The notes beneath the pieces are model-generated. The model worked only from the letters and a program-made list of their open reading frames with translations. It did no database searches and was not told the origin of the DNA. Shown one piece after another: positions 53,926 to 62,720 of a DNA stretch of 64,000 nt. Numbering within the stretch: the first letter of the stretch is position 1; every line of letters begins with the position of its first letter. Source of the stretch: MH13 sp042140245 (GTDB lineage Bacteria; Pseudomonadota; Alphaproteobacteria; Rhizobiales; MH13); NCBI RefSeq assembly GCF_042140245.1, contig NZ_CP159483.1, positions 372,001-436,000 on the forward strand, written 5' to 3'. The translations under genes were made by a program, and so were the position numbers.

Positions 53926-55932
53926 ATGAACAAAGCACTTTCGCTCAAACAAATGATCTTTACAGGCTTTGGATTGGTCCTAGCGCTGCTGATCGTTTTG
54001 TCCGTTATATCGCTGCGTGGCACCAACACGATTGGCCACGACTTCACTGACTATCGGCAGGCGGCTCGCGAAAGCCTGTTGGTCAACGAGGCGACCCAAA
54101 CTCTGCTTTCCGTTCGATTGGGCGTCATGCAGTACCGCATCAATAACAGCCAAGACTTTGCTGATCAGGTTCGCCAGGGTGTCGCCGCGCTCGGCGTTCT
54201 TAAGAACGAACTTGCCGACTTCATGGTCGATGACACCCAGGCCCAACAAATCTCCAACCTGTCCGGTTTATTGGATGCCTATGAGGTGGGTTTTGAACAA
54301 GTGGTTGCCGCCCAAACGCAGCGCAACGAACTTGTGCCACTGCTTAATGAAAGCGGTCGCGAGGCGCGATCGGTCATGAGCGAACTAATGGGCGAGGCTT
54401 ACAATGGCGGCAATGCTGACGCCGCCTACATCGCCGGTGTCGTCCAGCAACACCTAATGCTCGCCCGCTATTATGGTGAGAAATATCTGCTTGAGAACAG
54501 GCCGTCCGACCAAGAGCGCACTTTGGAAGAGCTGAACCTTGCAGCTGCTTCTGTGCAATCGCTGGAACATTTTACGCGCGGTTCTTCATTTGCAGGTCTT
54601 TTGGAAACGTATCGAGTGCACGCCGATGAATTTCAACGCTTGTTCGTTACCATCACCGACATCATCATCACTCGCAACGACATCCTTTCCAACCAGCTCG
54701 ACGCTATCGGCCCGCAACTTGCCACCGGCTACGAAACAGCATTGCAAACCGTGATCGATACCCAAAACACGGTTGGGCCCCGTGCAGCTGCCGAAGTGGC
54801 AAGTGTCAGTCGCACGACGATGATCATTGCCGTCGTTGCGGTGCTTCTCGGTGCCATCGCTGCGTTTATCATTGGCCGCCTGATCGCACGATCCATTGCC
54901 AACGTCGTCTCTCGTATGAACCACCTTGTGCAAGGGGAGCTGGACATCACCATCGAGGGTGAGGACCGCAGGGATGAGCTGGGTGACATGGCCCGTGCCT
55001 TATTGGTTTTTCAGGAAAACGCTCGAGAGAAGGTACGCCTTGAAGCCAGCCAGGAAGAACAGGCGCGTCTAGCAGAGGAAGAAAAACGTCGCTCCATGCA
55101 TGTCATGGCCGATGCCTTCGAGGCTGACGTCAAAGGGGTTGTCTCGGCTGTGTCCAGCGCAGCGGAGCAAATGGTGGGCCTATCAAAGATGCTGTCAGAG
55201 GCCGCTGGACGCGCCGGAGAACGGTCCACAGCCGTCGCCGCAGCATCAGAGGAGGCGTCCACCAATGTGGAAACAGTGGCGGCAGCCTCTGAACAGATGA
55301 CCAACTCCATCGCAGAAGTGTCTCAGCGCATCGGCGATACCGCCAGCATGACCGACGAAGCCGCGCGCGGGGCAGAGCACACAACCGCGACCGTGGCAGA
55401 GCTCTCCACCAGCGCTCAAACCATCGGTGATGTGATCTCAATGATTTCGGACATTGCCGAGCAAACCAACCTGTTGGCGCTCAATGCCACCATTGAGGCT
55501 GCCCGTGCGGGCGAGGCTGGCAAGGGTTTTGCGGTGGTGGCCAGCGAGGTAAAGAGCCTTGCCAATCAGACCGCCAAGGCGACAGAGGAGATCTCAGCGC
55601 AGATCACTGGCATGCAGGAGAACACCAACGCGGTGGTCGATTCCATCGATAAAATTGGAACCATGATCCAAGATTTGAACGGCACCTCGTCCTCGATCGC
55701 CGCAGCGGTGGAAGAACAGCATTCGGCGACGGAAGAAATCGCCCGCAACACGCAACAAGCTGCCGACGGAACACGCGAAGTCTCTTCCAACATCACACAG
55801 GTTTCCACAGCCGTTCAGGAAACCGGCCAAGCGGCCGAAGAGGTGCTTGCGGCTTCCTCTCAATTGGCCAAGGAGGCTGAACGCCTGCGCGACAATGTCG
55901 CCGACTTCCTGAGCAATGTGCGCGCTGCCTAA
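53926..55932 (+). CDS. Methyl-accepting chemotaxis protein with large helical sensor domain
   Basis: 668 residues from ATG 53926 (a GGGGGA ribosome-binding site precedes it; the longer frame from 53887 is rejected). Layout: short N-terminus, membrane helix 1 (MIFTGFGLVLALLIVLSVIS), a periplasmic helical domain of about 250 residues (HBM-like two-bundle sensor), membrane helix 2, HAMP, then a signalling domain whose hairpin tip reads EQTNLLALNATIEAARAGEAGKGFAVVASEV. It senses a small ligand and feeds CheA. No che genes are nearby. A strong terminator follows. Confidence 0.94.
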   Translation: MNKALSLKQMIFTGFGLVLALLIVLSVISLRGTNTIGHDFTDYRQAARESLLVNEATQTLLSVRLGVMQYRINNSQDFADQVRQGVAALGVLKNELADFMVDDTQAQQISNLSGLLDAYEVGFEQVVAAQTQRNELVPLLNESGREARSVMSELMGEAYNGGNADAAYIAGVVQQHLMLARYYGEKYLLENRPSDQERTLEELNLAAASVQSLEHFTRGSSFAGLLETYRVHADEFQRLFVTITDIIITRNDILSNQLDAIGPQLATGYETALQTVIDTQNTVGPRAAAEVASVSRTTMIIAVVAVLLGAIAAFIIGRLIARSIANVVSRMNHLVQGELDITIEGEDRRDELGDMARALLVFQENAREKVRLEASQEEQARLAEEEKRRSMHVMADAFEADVKGVVSAVSSAAEQMVGLSKMLSEAAGRAGERSTAVAAASEEASTNVETVAAASEQMTNSIAEVSQRIGDTASMTDEAARGAEHTTATVAELSTSAQTIGDVISMISDIAEQTNLLALNATIEAARAGEAGKGFAVVASEVKSLANQTAKATEEISAQITGMQENTNAVVDSIDKIGTMIQDLNGTSSSIAAAVEEQHSATEEIARNTQQAADGTREVSSNITQVSTAVQETGQAAEEVLAASSQLAKEAERLRDNVADFLSNVRAA

Positions 55933-55957
55933 CAGTTCCAGACTCGCGCCAAACCTG

Positions 55958-55988
55958 GCCGCCGCACTCAAAGTGCGGCGGCTTTTTT
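55958..55988 (+). terminator. Rho-independent terminator after the chemoreceptor gene
   Basis: 11-bp perfect stem GCCGCCGCACT / AGTGCGGCGGC, three-base loop, then six Ts. Confidence 0.92.
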
Positions 55989-56095
55989 CATCCAATGAAT
56001 AGTTGCGGCAAACCCGCTTGCGCTGACCCGGGCCATTGCCTATAAGGCCGCTTCGTGATGCTGATGGTTGGCGCTTGCGCCCAAAGGCACCACGC

Positions 56096-56171
56096 GCCCA
56101 GGTAGCTCAGTTGGTAGAGCACGCGATTGAAAATCGCGGTGTCGGTGGTTCGAACCCGCCCCTGGGCACCA
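56096..56171 (+). tRNA. tRNA-Phe (anticodon GAA)
   Basis: Acceptor GCCCAGG/CCTGGGC, D-arm AGCTCAGTTGGTAGAGC, anticodon stem CGCGA/TCGCG with loop TTGAAAA (anticodon GAA), variable loop, T-arm GGTTCGAACC, and encoded CCA. All arms pair correctly. Confidence 0.97.
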
Positions 56172-56185
56172 TCTCTCAGCTAGCC

Positions 56186-56271
56186 CTGTTCCTCCTGAAC
56201 AACTGCATGTCCGTTGGCTCTGTTCCTTCCGAACAACCGCATACCCGTTGGCTCTGTTCCTTCCGAACAAT
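56186..56271 (+). repeat. Three 34-bp tandem repeats, each with a TGTTC / GAACA hairpin
   Basis: Repeat copies begin at 56186, 56220 and 56254, period 34. Each contains TGTTC, five bases, GAACA. The second and third copies agree over most of their length; the first is more diverged. They lie just behind tRNA-Phe and before the DUF533 gene. Confidence 0.8.
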
Positions 56272-56354
56272 CGCGGGATCACTTGAACCAGGCCAGTGCA
56301 TCGCCATATCGCCGGTACGACATTCTACGTAAACCGCCGATGAGGACGACCAGT

Positions 56355-57143
56355 ATGCGCGACGCCAAAGCCCTTCTTGACCAGTTTCTAGGCCAGGTGG
56401 ACCTGTCCAGTGTGACCGGCCAACAGCCAGGCTCTGGTGATGCCTCGGCTCAGCAGGGTGGCGCGACCAGTGGGCTGAACCTCGACAGCCTTTTGTCCGG
56501 TCGTGGTGGGCTGGCTACCGGCGCTGTTGCCGGCGGCTTGGCTGGACTGTTGTTGGGCGGCAAGAAGGGGCGCAAGTTGGCAGGAGGCGCGCTTAAGGTT
56601 GGTGGCGCAGCACTTGTTGGTGGCCTCGCTTACAAGGCGTGGAAAGACTATCAGGCAGGGCAGAACCCTGGAGCCACGCCCCCCACCAATCCTCCGGCGG
56701 GCGGTGGCGGTGGATCAGCAGCACCCTTGCCGATTGAAGATGCGTCCGGCACCGGCTTTCTACCCGATGATGCTGGTGCGCAGGAGAGGCTCAGCCAATC
56801 CCTCATTGCCGCTATGATCGGCGCCGCTAAGGCTGATGGTCACGTGACCGAGGAAGAACGCACGCGCATCGGCAGTGCGTTGGAGAAACTGACCATTGAG
56901 GGTGACCAACGCGCGTTCATCCAAGAAGAACTCTCCAAGCCGCTTGACGTTGGCGCCATCGCGAGCATGGCCTCATCGGAAGAGCACAAGGTGGAGATTT
57001 ACGCCGCATCGCTTATTGCCGTTGACCCAGACGGCCCGGCTGAAAAAGGCTATCTAGCAATGCTGGCCGCTCGACTTGGCCTTGACCCCAAACTGGTGGA
57101 GCATTTGCACGCCAACGCTGACAAGCTGTTGGTTGACGCCTAA
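56355..57143 (+). CDS. DUF533/TerB-like membrane-associated protein
   Basis: 262 residues from ATG 56355, preceded by GAGGA. A disordered Gly/Gln-rich N-terminus, then a hydrophobic glycine-rich stretch (GAVAGGLAGLLLGGKKGRKLAGGALKVGGAALVGGLAYKAWKD, about 41 residues, given in part) that is the DUF533 feature, then an all-helical TerB-like domain (LIAAMIGAAKADGHVTEEER, EIYAASLIAVDPDGPAEKGYL). TerB domains belong to tellurite-resistance-type stress systems; the function of DUF533 proteins is not known. Confidence 0.85.
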   Translation: MRDAKALLDQFLGQVDLSSVTGQQPGSGDASAQQGGATSGLNLDSLLSGRGGLATGAVAGGLAGLLLGGKKGRKLAGGALKVGGAALVGGLAYKAWKDYQAGQNPGATPPTNPPAGGGGGSAAPLPIEDASGTGFLPDDAGAQERLSQSLIAAMIGAAKADGHVTEEERTRIGSALEKLTIEGDQRAFIQEELSKPLDVGAIASMASSEEHKVEIYAASLIAVDPDGPAEKGYLAMLAARLGLDPKLVEHLHANADKLLVDA

Positions 57144-57236
57144 TCCGCACCCTAACACCTGCCATTAAATTGGCCTTGCCAGGCTCGCACGCCCATGAAA
57201 ACAACGGCGTGTTGATCTGCAGCTAAGGCCTTTTTG

Positions 57237-57719
57237 ATGGAACTTCTCACCCTTGTCTCTCAAACCGTTCTGGTCGGCCTGTTGGGCGGTTGGCTGGTTA
57301 TCGGCGCCTATGAAAACATCCGTGCGCCGGAGGTGAACTTGGCGCTGGTGCGCGATGTTTTTTCCATGGATGCCATCGCCGAAGAGATGCCTGGCGTTTA
57401 TGAGATGGTGAAACGCAATCGCGTAACGTCAGAAGCTTTGCAGAACGGGCTTTTTCGACTGATTGTTGCGTTTGAAACATTGGTAGCAGCAGGTCTGGTG
57501 CTGGGCACTGTGATGCTTGGCCTTGCCATCTTTGGAGCAGTTGATGCGGCCTACGCGCAACTGTTTGCCGGTTGGGCGGTGCTCGGCTTCATTCTGATCT
57601 GGGGCCTGTTTTTGGTGGGCGGCAACTGGTTCCACTATTGGGTCTCGCACAAGGCGACCCAGCACACGCACTATTTCATGACGTTTTGGGGCATACTAAC
57701 ACTCGGATGGCTGGTGTGA
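57237..57719 (+). CDS. DUF2165-family membrane protein
   Basis: 160 residues with about four membrane helices (TLVSQTVLVGLLGGWLVIG, FRLIVAFETLVAAGLVLGTV, a helix from about 100 to 122, and the last helix MTFWGILTLGWL). The loop GNWFHYWVSHKATQHTHYFM with several His and aromatic residues is the DUF2165 mark. Function unknown. Its stop overlaps the start of the next gene (TGATG), so both are coupled. TTG 57234 one codon earlier is an alternative start. Confidence 0.85.
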   Translation: MELLTLVSQTVLVGLLGGWLVIGAYENIRAPEVNLALVRDVFSMDAIAEEMPGVYEMVKRNRVTSEALQNGLFRLIVAFETLVAAGLVLGTVMLGLAIFGAVDAAYAQLFAGWAVLGFILIWGLFLVGGNWFHYWVSHKATQHTHYFMTFWGILTLGWLV

Positions 57720-58618
57720 TGGGTTTGGTTGATATGAGAGCCTGTCTTGCGCTTCTTGCCTGTCTGATCGTCTTGCCGGCCTCCGCGCAGGATTGGCAGG
57801 TGCGCTCCGTCGGTGCTGCTTCACCTTCTTTGTTTGCCGAGCGCTGCCAACGGGCGCCCGAAGGCCTACCCGATGGGTGTGTGGCGTCTGGCTCGGGTGA
57901 TGTGCGAGCAGCCTGGTACACGCAACCAACCAGCCGCTACGCTCACGCTATCCTTGGTGACGGCATCGAAGGTGGTGCACTACGGGTAAGGCTGGCGAGT
58001 GGGGCGCAGACCGATTTCGTGCTGCCGGAGAACCTGGTGTTTGAAGATCGAACGCCACGTCTGGCGGACCTGGATGGAGATGGACGCACCGAGATCATCA
58101 CCATTCGTTCGTCCAACCGTTCGGGCGGCTCGGTTGCCGTTTATGGTGTTCGCGGCGAAGCGATTGTAGAGCTTGGGGCAACGCCGTTCATCGGGCGCTC
58201 AAACCGCTGGCTGAACATTGCTGGCATTGCCGATTTTTTGGGTCGTGGGGACTTGCAGGTGGCGTTTGTTGAGACACCGCACATTGGCGGCACGCTAAAA
58301 CTTGCGGTGTTTGACGGGCAGTCCATGCGTGTGGTGGCGCGACAAAGCGGCTTTTCCAACCATGAAATCCGCTCGCGCGAACAGCGCCTCTCAGCGGTTA
58401 CAGACATAGACGGCGACGGCGTGGTTGATCTCGCAGTCCCCAACGCCCGCCGCACAAGCTTGGAACTGATCCGCTTTGCCGGTGGGCGCATTCAAACCCT
58501 CGCGTCAGTGCCCTTACCCTCCCCGGTGCGCCAAGCGGTTCTGAGCGAAGGTCAAGGACAGAATGCGCGGTTTGTGACAGGACTGGCCGATGGAAACATC
58601 GTGTCTGTTCAACGCTAA
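57719..58618 (+). CDS. Exported FG-GAP/VCBS-like repeat protein
   Basis: 299 residues from ATG 57719, with signal peptide CLALLACLIVLPASA. Residues about 118-300 carry beta-propeller-like repeats with Ca-binding-type loops, such as LADLDGDGRTEIITI and VTDIDGDGVVDLAVP, typical of FG-GAP/VCBS proteins that act outside the cytosol. The rest includes a cysteine pair near residues 42 and 51. Coupled to the DUF2165 gene by a one-base overlap, suggesting a membrane-and-periplasm pair. Confidence 0.82.
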   Translation: MGLVDMRACLALLACLIVLPASAQDWQVRSVGAASPSLFAERCQRAPEGLPDGCVASGSGDVRAAWYTQPTSRYAHAILGDGIEGGALRVRLASGAQTDFVLPENLVFEDRTPRLADLDGDGRTEIITIRSSNRSGGSVAVYGVRGEAIVELGATPFIGRSNRWLNIAGIADFLGRGDLQVAFVETPHIGGTLKLAVFDGQSMRVVARQSGFSNHEIRSREQRLSAVTDIDGDGVVDLAVPNARRTSLELIRFAGGRIQTLASVPLPSPVRQAVLSEGQGQNARFVTGLADGNIVSVQR

Positions 58619-58682
58619 AACGTCTTCACATGCCAGGCCACAAAGTGTACCAAATGGTCAAAAATCCACTGGGAGAGGCACT

Positions 58683-60185
58683 ATGGAAACCATCCATCAC
58701 TACATCGGGGGCGCTCTAACCGAGGGTTCGGCGGCTGGCCATCAGCCGGTCTTCAACCCAGCGACCGGCGAAACGCCGAGCCAAGTTGTTCTCGGCGATG
58801 TCTCTGATGTTCAAGCCGCCGTGGATGCCGCCAAGGCTGCTCTTCCTGCCTGGGCAAAGACACCGACCTTGCGGCGCTCCCGTATTCTCGACCGTTTTAA
58901 GACGATCCTTTGGGAGCGTACAGATGAATTGGCGCGCGCCATCTCCGCCGAGCACGGCAAAACCCATGATGATGCGCTGGGCGAAGTGACACGCGGCATT
59001 GAGGTGGTGGAGTTTGCCGTTGGCGCGCCGCACCTGATGAAAGGCGAGTTTTCCGAGGCCGTTGGCACAGGCGTTGATAGCTATGGCATTCGCCAGCCTT
59101 TGGGCGTGGTGGCAGGTATTACGCCGTTCAACTTCCCGGCCATGGTACCAATGTGGATGTTCCCGATTGCTATCGTCACCGGCAACACGTTCATCCTGAA
59201 ACCATCTGAGCGTGATCCTTCAGCCTCGCTGCTGCTTGCCAAGTGGCTGAACGAAGCAGGCCTGCCTGATGGCGTTTTCAATGTCGTGCATGGCGGCAAG
59301 CCTGTGGTGGATGCGATCCTTGAACACCCCGACATCAAGGCGGTGTCGTTCGTGGGTTCCACGCCGATCGCTCAATACATCTATTCCACCGGCACCGCGC
59401 ACGGCAAACGTGTGCAGGCGCTTGGCGGTGCGAAAAACCATATGGTCATCATGCCCGATGCTGACCTCGATATGGCAGCCTCGGCGCTGATGGGTGCCGG
59501 CTTTGGGTCAGCTGGGGAGCGCTGCATGGCGATCTCTGTGGCCGTGCCCGTCACCGATGCGGTGGCCGATGCGTTGGTGGCCAAGCTTGCCCCCCAGATC
59601 GAAGCGCTGAAAATTGGGCCGTCAACCGACACAACTGCCGAGATGGGACCTCTGGTCACCAAAGAGCATCTGGCCAAAGTCAAAGGCTATGTGGATCAGG
59701 GCGAGAGCGAAGGCGCGAAGATCGTTGTCGATGGGCGAGGCTTTACGCAATCCAAGCAAGGGTATGAAAACGGCTTCTATATGGGTGGCACGCTGATCGA
59801 CAATGTGACGCCGGATATGACGATCTGGAAGGAAGAGATCTTCGGTCCAGTGCTCTCTGTGGTGCGTCGAAACTCCTATCAGGATGCCGTCGACCTCATC
59901 CACAACCACAGCTACGCCAATGGCGTTGCGGTGTTCACCCGTGATGGCGATGTGGCACGCAACTTTGCTCAGGACATAGAAGTGGGCATGGTGGGCGTGA
60001 ATGTTCCTATCCCAGTGCCGATGGCGTTCCACTCCTTTGGCGGCTGGAAAGCCTCGGTGTTTGGTGACCATGGCATGTACGGCATGGAAGGTTTTCGCTT
60101 TTACACGCGGCTTAAAACGGTTACAGCGCGCTGGCCCACCGGCATGCGGACCGATCCAGAGTTCACCATGCCAACTTTGGGTTAG
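58683..60185 (+). CDS. mmsA: CoA-acylating methylmalonate-semialdehyde dehydrogenase
   Basis: 500 residues from ATG 58683 (RBS GGGAGAGG; the frame from 58590 is rejected). NAD- and CoA-dependent conversion of methylmalonate (or malonate) semialdehyde to propionyl- (or acetyl-) CoA in valine, pyrimidine and inositol breakdown. The catalytic Cys281 is in GERCMAISVAV; PLGVVAGITPFNFPAMVPMWM and IGPSTDTTAEMGPL, both MMSDH markers, are present. The upstream gap is about 64 bp after the FG-GAP gene; no mmsB or regulator is adjacent. Confidence 0.94.
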   Translation: METIHHYIGGALTEGSAAGHQPVFNPATGETPSQVVLGDVSDVQAAVDAAKAALPAWAKTPTLRRSRILDRFKTILWERTDELARAISAEHGKTHDDALGEVTRGIEVVEFAVGAPHLMKGEFSEAVGTGVDSYGIRQPLGVVAGITPFNFPAMVPMWMFPIAIVTGNTFILKPSERDPSASLLLAKWLNEAGLPDGVFNVVHGGKPVVDAILEHPDIKAVSFVGSTPIAQYIYSTGTAHGKRVQALGGAKNHMVIMPDADLDMAASALMGAGFGSAGERCMAISVAVPVTDAVADALVAKLAPQIEALKIGPSTDTTAEMGPLVTKEHLAKVKGYVDQGESEGAKIVVDGRGFTQSKQGYENGFYMGGTLIDNVTPDMTIWKEEIFGPVLSVVRRNSYQDAVDLIHNHSYANGVAVFTRDGDVARNFAQDIEVGMVGVNVPIPVPMAFHSFGGWKASVFGDHGMYGMEGFRFYTRLKTVTARWPTGMRTDPEFTMPTLG

Positions 60186-60240
60186 CCTGGCCGATGTGGG
60201 GCAGGCTCGCCTGCCCCTCTCTTAAGTGTCTTGCGTACCG

Positions 60241-61104
60241 ATGACCTCTCCAACCGTATCTGACCTCATCCTCACTATTTCCTGCGCCGACCGCAAAGGC
60301 ATTGTGGGGGCCGTCGGCAATTCGATCACCGCACAAGATTGCAACATCGTTGAGAGCGCGCAGTTCTTCGATGCCAAGTCGGGCGGGTTCTTTATGCGTG
60401 TGCGCCTAACACCGCCACAGGGCAAAGACTCCGCATCGTTTTCTGAAGGCTTTGAACCGGTCGCCACCGCCTACAACATGACGTTCCAGGTGAGCGATGT
60501 GTCGGTGAAACCGCGCGTCATCATCATGGTCTCAAAAACGGGCCATTGCTTGAACGATTTGCTCTATCGCTGGCAGGTCGGTCAGTTGGCCATGGAATTG
60601 GTCGGCGTGGTTTCCAACCACGAAACCTGGCGCAAGCGCGTGGAGAGCGAGGATATCCCGTTCATCCACATGCCAGTTGATAAGGACAATAAGGCCGAGC
60701 AAGAGGCCGAGCTTGAAGCGCTCATCGAGCGTGAACAGGTCGATCTGGTGGTGCTCGCCCGCTATATGCAGATTTTGTCTGATGGTCTGTCAGGGCGCCT
60801 GGAAGGCCGGGTGATCAACATCCACCATTCCTTCCTCCCCAGCTTCAAAGGCGCGCGGCCTTATCACCGGGCCCATGATCGCGGCGTGAAGCTTATTGGC
60901 GCGACAGCCCATTATGTGACGCCTGAATTGGATGAAGGCCCGATCATCGAACAAGATGTAATTCGCGTTGATCATTCCATGACATCAGAAGAGCTTGTGG
61001 CTGCCGGCCGCGATGTGGAAAGCCAGGTGCTGGCGCGCGCTGTGCGTTATCACCTCGAGCGGCGCATTTTGATCAATGACATGAAGACGGTCGTTTTCAG
61101 TTAA
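60241..61104 (+). CDS. purU: Formyltetrahydrofolate deformylase
   Basis: 287 residues from ATG 60241 (GTG 60226 is a weaker choice). Hydrolyses 10-formyl-THF to formate and THF, balancing one-carbon units. The N-terminal ACT-type domain (LILTISCADRKGIVGAVGNSI) and the formyltransferase-fold catalytic region VINIHHSFLPSFKGARPYH then LDEGPIIEQDV match PurU. It lies about 55 bp after mmsA on the same strand. A perfect 16-base inverted repeat (AATTTCA, GT, TGAAATT at 61112-61127) follows the stop codon. Confidence 0.93.
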   Translation: MTSPTVSDLILTISCADRKGIVGAVGNSITAQDCNIVESAQFFDAKSGGFFMRVRLTPPQGKDSASFSEGFEPVATAYNMTFQVSDVSVKPRVIIMVSKTGHCLNDLLYRWQVGQLAMELVGVVSNHETWRKRVESEDIPFIHMPVDKDNKAEQEAELEALIEREQVDLVVLARYMQILSDGLSGRLEGRVINIHHSFLPSFKGARPYHRAHDRGVKLIGATAHYVTPELDEGPIIEQDVIRVDHSMTSEELVAAGRDVESQVLARAVRYHLERRILINDMKTVVFS

Positions 61105-61367
61105 ACACGCCAATTTCAGTTGAAATTCCAGCGCAGTGCAACCTCCACGCGCGCTCTGCAGGGCCGCTGCCTTGCGCCTTTCGTATACATTAGATAGTCC
61201 TTGTTGTGTTGAGTGTCCCAGTGTGAGCATTTGCAGCAAAGCTTTGTGCGATGCAGCATGAACACTGATCTATGTCATGTTGCCCGACGGCGCGGTGCGG
61301 CATGGACGATTCAGAGAGACTGGTTTGGCGCGTCGCCTGCCTGCCGCGCTGAAAGAAAGACATGATG

Positions 61368-61767
61368 ATGGATATTCGCAAGGTTACCGACAGTTTTGCC
61401 GTTAGCCCACAAATTCGACCTGAAGACGTTCAGGCCTTGGCTGATGAGGGCTACACAACCATCATCTGCAACCGACCGGATGATGAAGAGTTCGGTCAAC
61501 CGCTGTTTGAGGCTGTCGCAGCCAAAGCCAAGACTTCTCGGTCTTGAATTCTATCACCTTCCAATCGCGTCCGGCATGTTTGGCCCTCAACATGTCACGC
61601 AAATGGCTGAACTGGTTGAGAATGATGCCGGCAAGGTGGTCGCCTATTGCCGCTCTGGCACACGTTCGATCATGCTGTGGGCCTTTCAGGAAGTGACCAA
61701 GCGTCCGCGCGATGAGGTCTTGGCGCTCACAGAAGCCGCTGGCTACGATCTTTCCCAACAGCTTTAA
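61368..61767 (+). pseudogene. TIGR01244-like sulfur-transferase/phosphatase, frameshifted
   Basis: Two adjacent frames together make one ~130-residue protein: residues up to EAVAAKAK in the first frame (to about 61530), then LGLEFYHLPIASGMFGPQHV and the C-x5-R motif YCRSGTRSI in the next. The shift near 61530-61545 joins at the pattern AAKAK/LGLEFYHLPI and costs one extra base. The protein would resemble the N-terminal phosphatase domain of beta-lactamase-like hydrolase proteins. It is either a pseudogene or a sequencing error in the assembled window. Confidence 0.75.
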
Positions 61768-61772
61768 CGTGC

Positions 61773-62024
61773 TCAATGGGCGCTGCAGTGCTCCCGGATT
61801 TTGGCGTTGTGGGCGGCGATGTCGCGCAGAAACCGTGCATAGCCATTCAGTAACGGCTCGCTGGTTACGGCGACGCGCAAGTGGTCGCGCACCTCTTCAC
61901 TCACCGCAATCGGGCGCAATGTGCACAGCGCGTCATCCTGCAACACAGCCTGTCTTGGCTGCAATGTCTGGCACGCAGCCAACACGCTAGAGCCGATCAA
62001 CAATGGCACCAAGATCGGCTTCAC
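61773..62024 (-). CDS. Small lipoprotein of the lysis cassette (spanin-like)
   Basis: 83 residues with a lipoprotein signal (LVPLLIGSSVLAACQ, lipidated Cys18). Its size, lipid anchor and position right after the holin/endolysin genes recall outer-membrane spanin subunits (Rz1-like), though no sequence signature proves this. It overlaps the preceding gene by about 38 bases on the same strand. Role in lysis is an inference. Confidence 0.6.
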   Translation of the reverse strand: MKPILVPLLIGSSVLAACQTLQPRQAVLQDDALCTLRPIAVSEEVRDHLRVAVTSEPLLNGYARFLRDIAAHNAKIREHCSAH

Positions 62025-62199
62025 CGGCTATGTCCCCATCGATCTGACGATTGACCCGGTTCACGTCCCGCCAGCGGCGAAGACGGGCCCGATCTACCGC
62101 TACCTTCGTAGCGCGTTGCGCTCTCTGCCATTCAGCCAGCCTGTCGAGAAACACACCAAGAAGTGCGGCGACAAGGCTGGCGAGAAGCTCAGCCATCAT
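61987..62199 (-). CDS. Small membrane protein of the lysis cassette
   Basis: 70 residues: one N-terminal hydrophobic helix (LLASLVAALLGVFLDRL) followed by a charged Arg-rich tail (EWQRAQRATKVAVDRARLRRWRDVNRVNRQ). It could be an inner-membrane spanin (Rz-like) or an accessory holin protein. Its start overlaps the holin-like gene by four bases and its end the lipoprotein gene by 38, a typical nested lysis-gene layout. Confidence 0.6.
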   Translation of the reverse strand: MMAELLASLVAALLGVFLDRLAEWQRAQRATKVAVDRARLRRWRDVNRVNRQIDGDIAGEADLGAIVDRL

Positions 62200-62720
62200 C
62201 TGGCGCGATCCCGTGGAATGGTTGCATTGGCTGAAGGCGGCACCTCTGCCCAGTGCAAGACATCAGGGCCGAGGTAAGCGCGGATCAAACGGTCCAGAGC
62301 CTCATCAGTCAGACCAAAATGGTTCAGCGCATCGGGCATCAGCTTTTCCAGATAAATGGCCGTTTCAGCGATCAACCGGCTCTCAATGTCCACGCTTGCG
62401 TGATCCTTGGCCTCGCGACGCACCAAAGAAATGGCGTGGCGCACCCCACGGGCGACAGCACCGTGCAGCGCTTCAGCATGGTCGCGCTCTATTTCCAGCC
62501 CAACCCAGCGACCAAGGCGCGAGATCAGCCAACCAACCAGTGCGGCTGCCAGGGCAATGGCCGCGGTTTCCACATAAGGTGCCGTCAGATCGATGACCCA
62601 GCCAAAATCCACGGTGTCAGCATGGGCAGGCGTGGCAAGGGTAAGGCCTGCTGCCACCAGTGGCAGGCAAAGATAGATTTTCTCGTTCATGGAATGCTCT
62701 TTCTGTGTGGGGTGGATCAA
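62196..62720 (-). CDS. Putative phage-type holin-like membrane protein
   Basis: 174 residues with a signal-like first segment (CLPLVAAGLTLATPAHA, from M11) and a second hydrophobic helix (VETAAIALAAALVGWLISRLG), then a long soluble helical part with SLVRREAKDHASVDIESR and IYLEKLMPDALNHFG. This matches phage_holin_6-like proteins in pattern. Four-base overlap (ATGA) with the endolysin gene supports a lysis role. Start may instead be ATG 62690. Confidence 0.65.
   Translation of the reverse strand: MIHPTQKEHSMNEKIYLCLPLVAAGLTLATPAHADTVDFGWVIDLTAPYVETAAIALAAALVGWLISRLGRWVGLEIERDHAEALHGAVARGVRHAISLVRREAKDHASVDIESRLIAETAIYLEKLMPDALNHFGLTDEALDRLIRAYLGPDVLHWAEVPPSANATIPRDRAR

Noticed and set aside
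56186..56271. Repeat cluster considered as a CRISPR array
   Set aside because: Only three copies with no spacers: the repeats abut each other with a 34-bp period and no cas genes are present.
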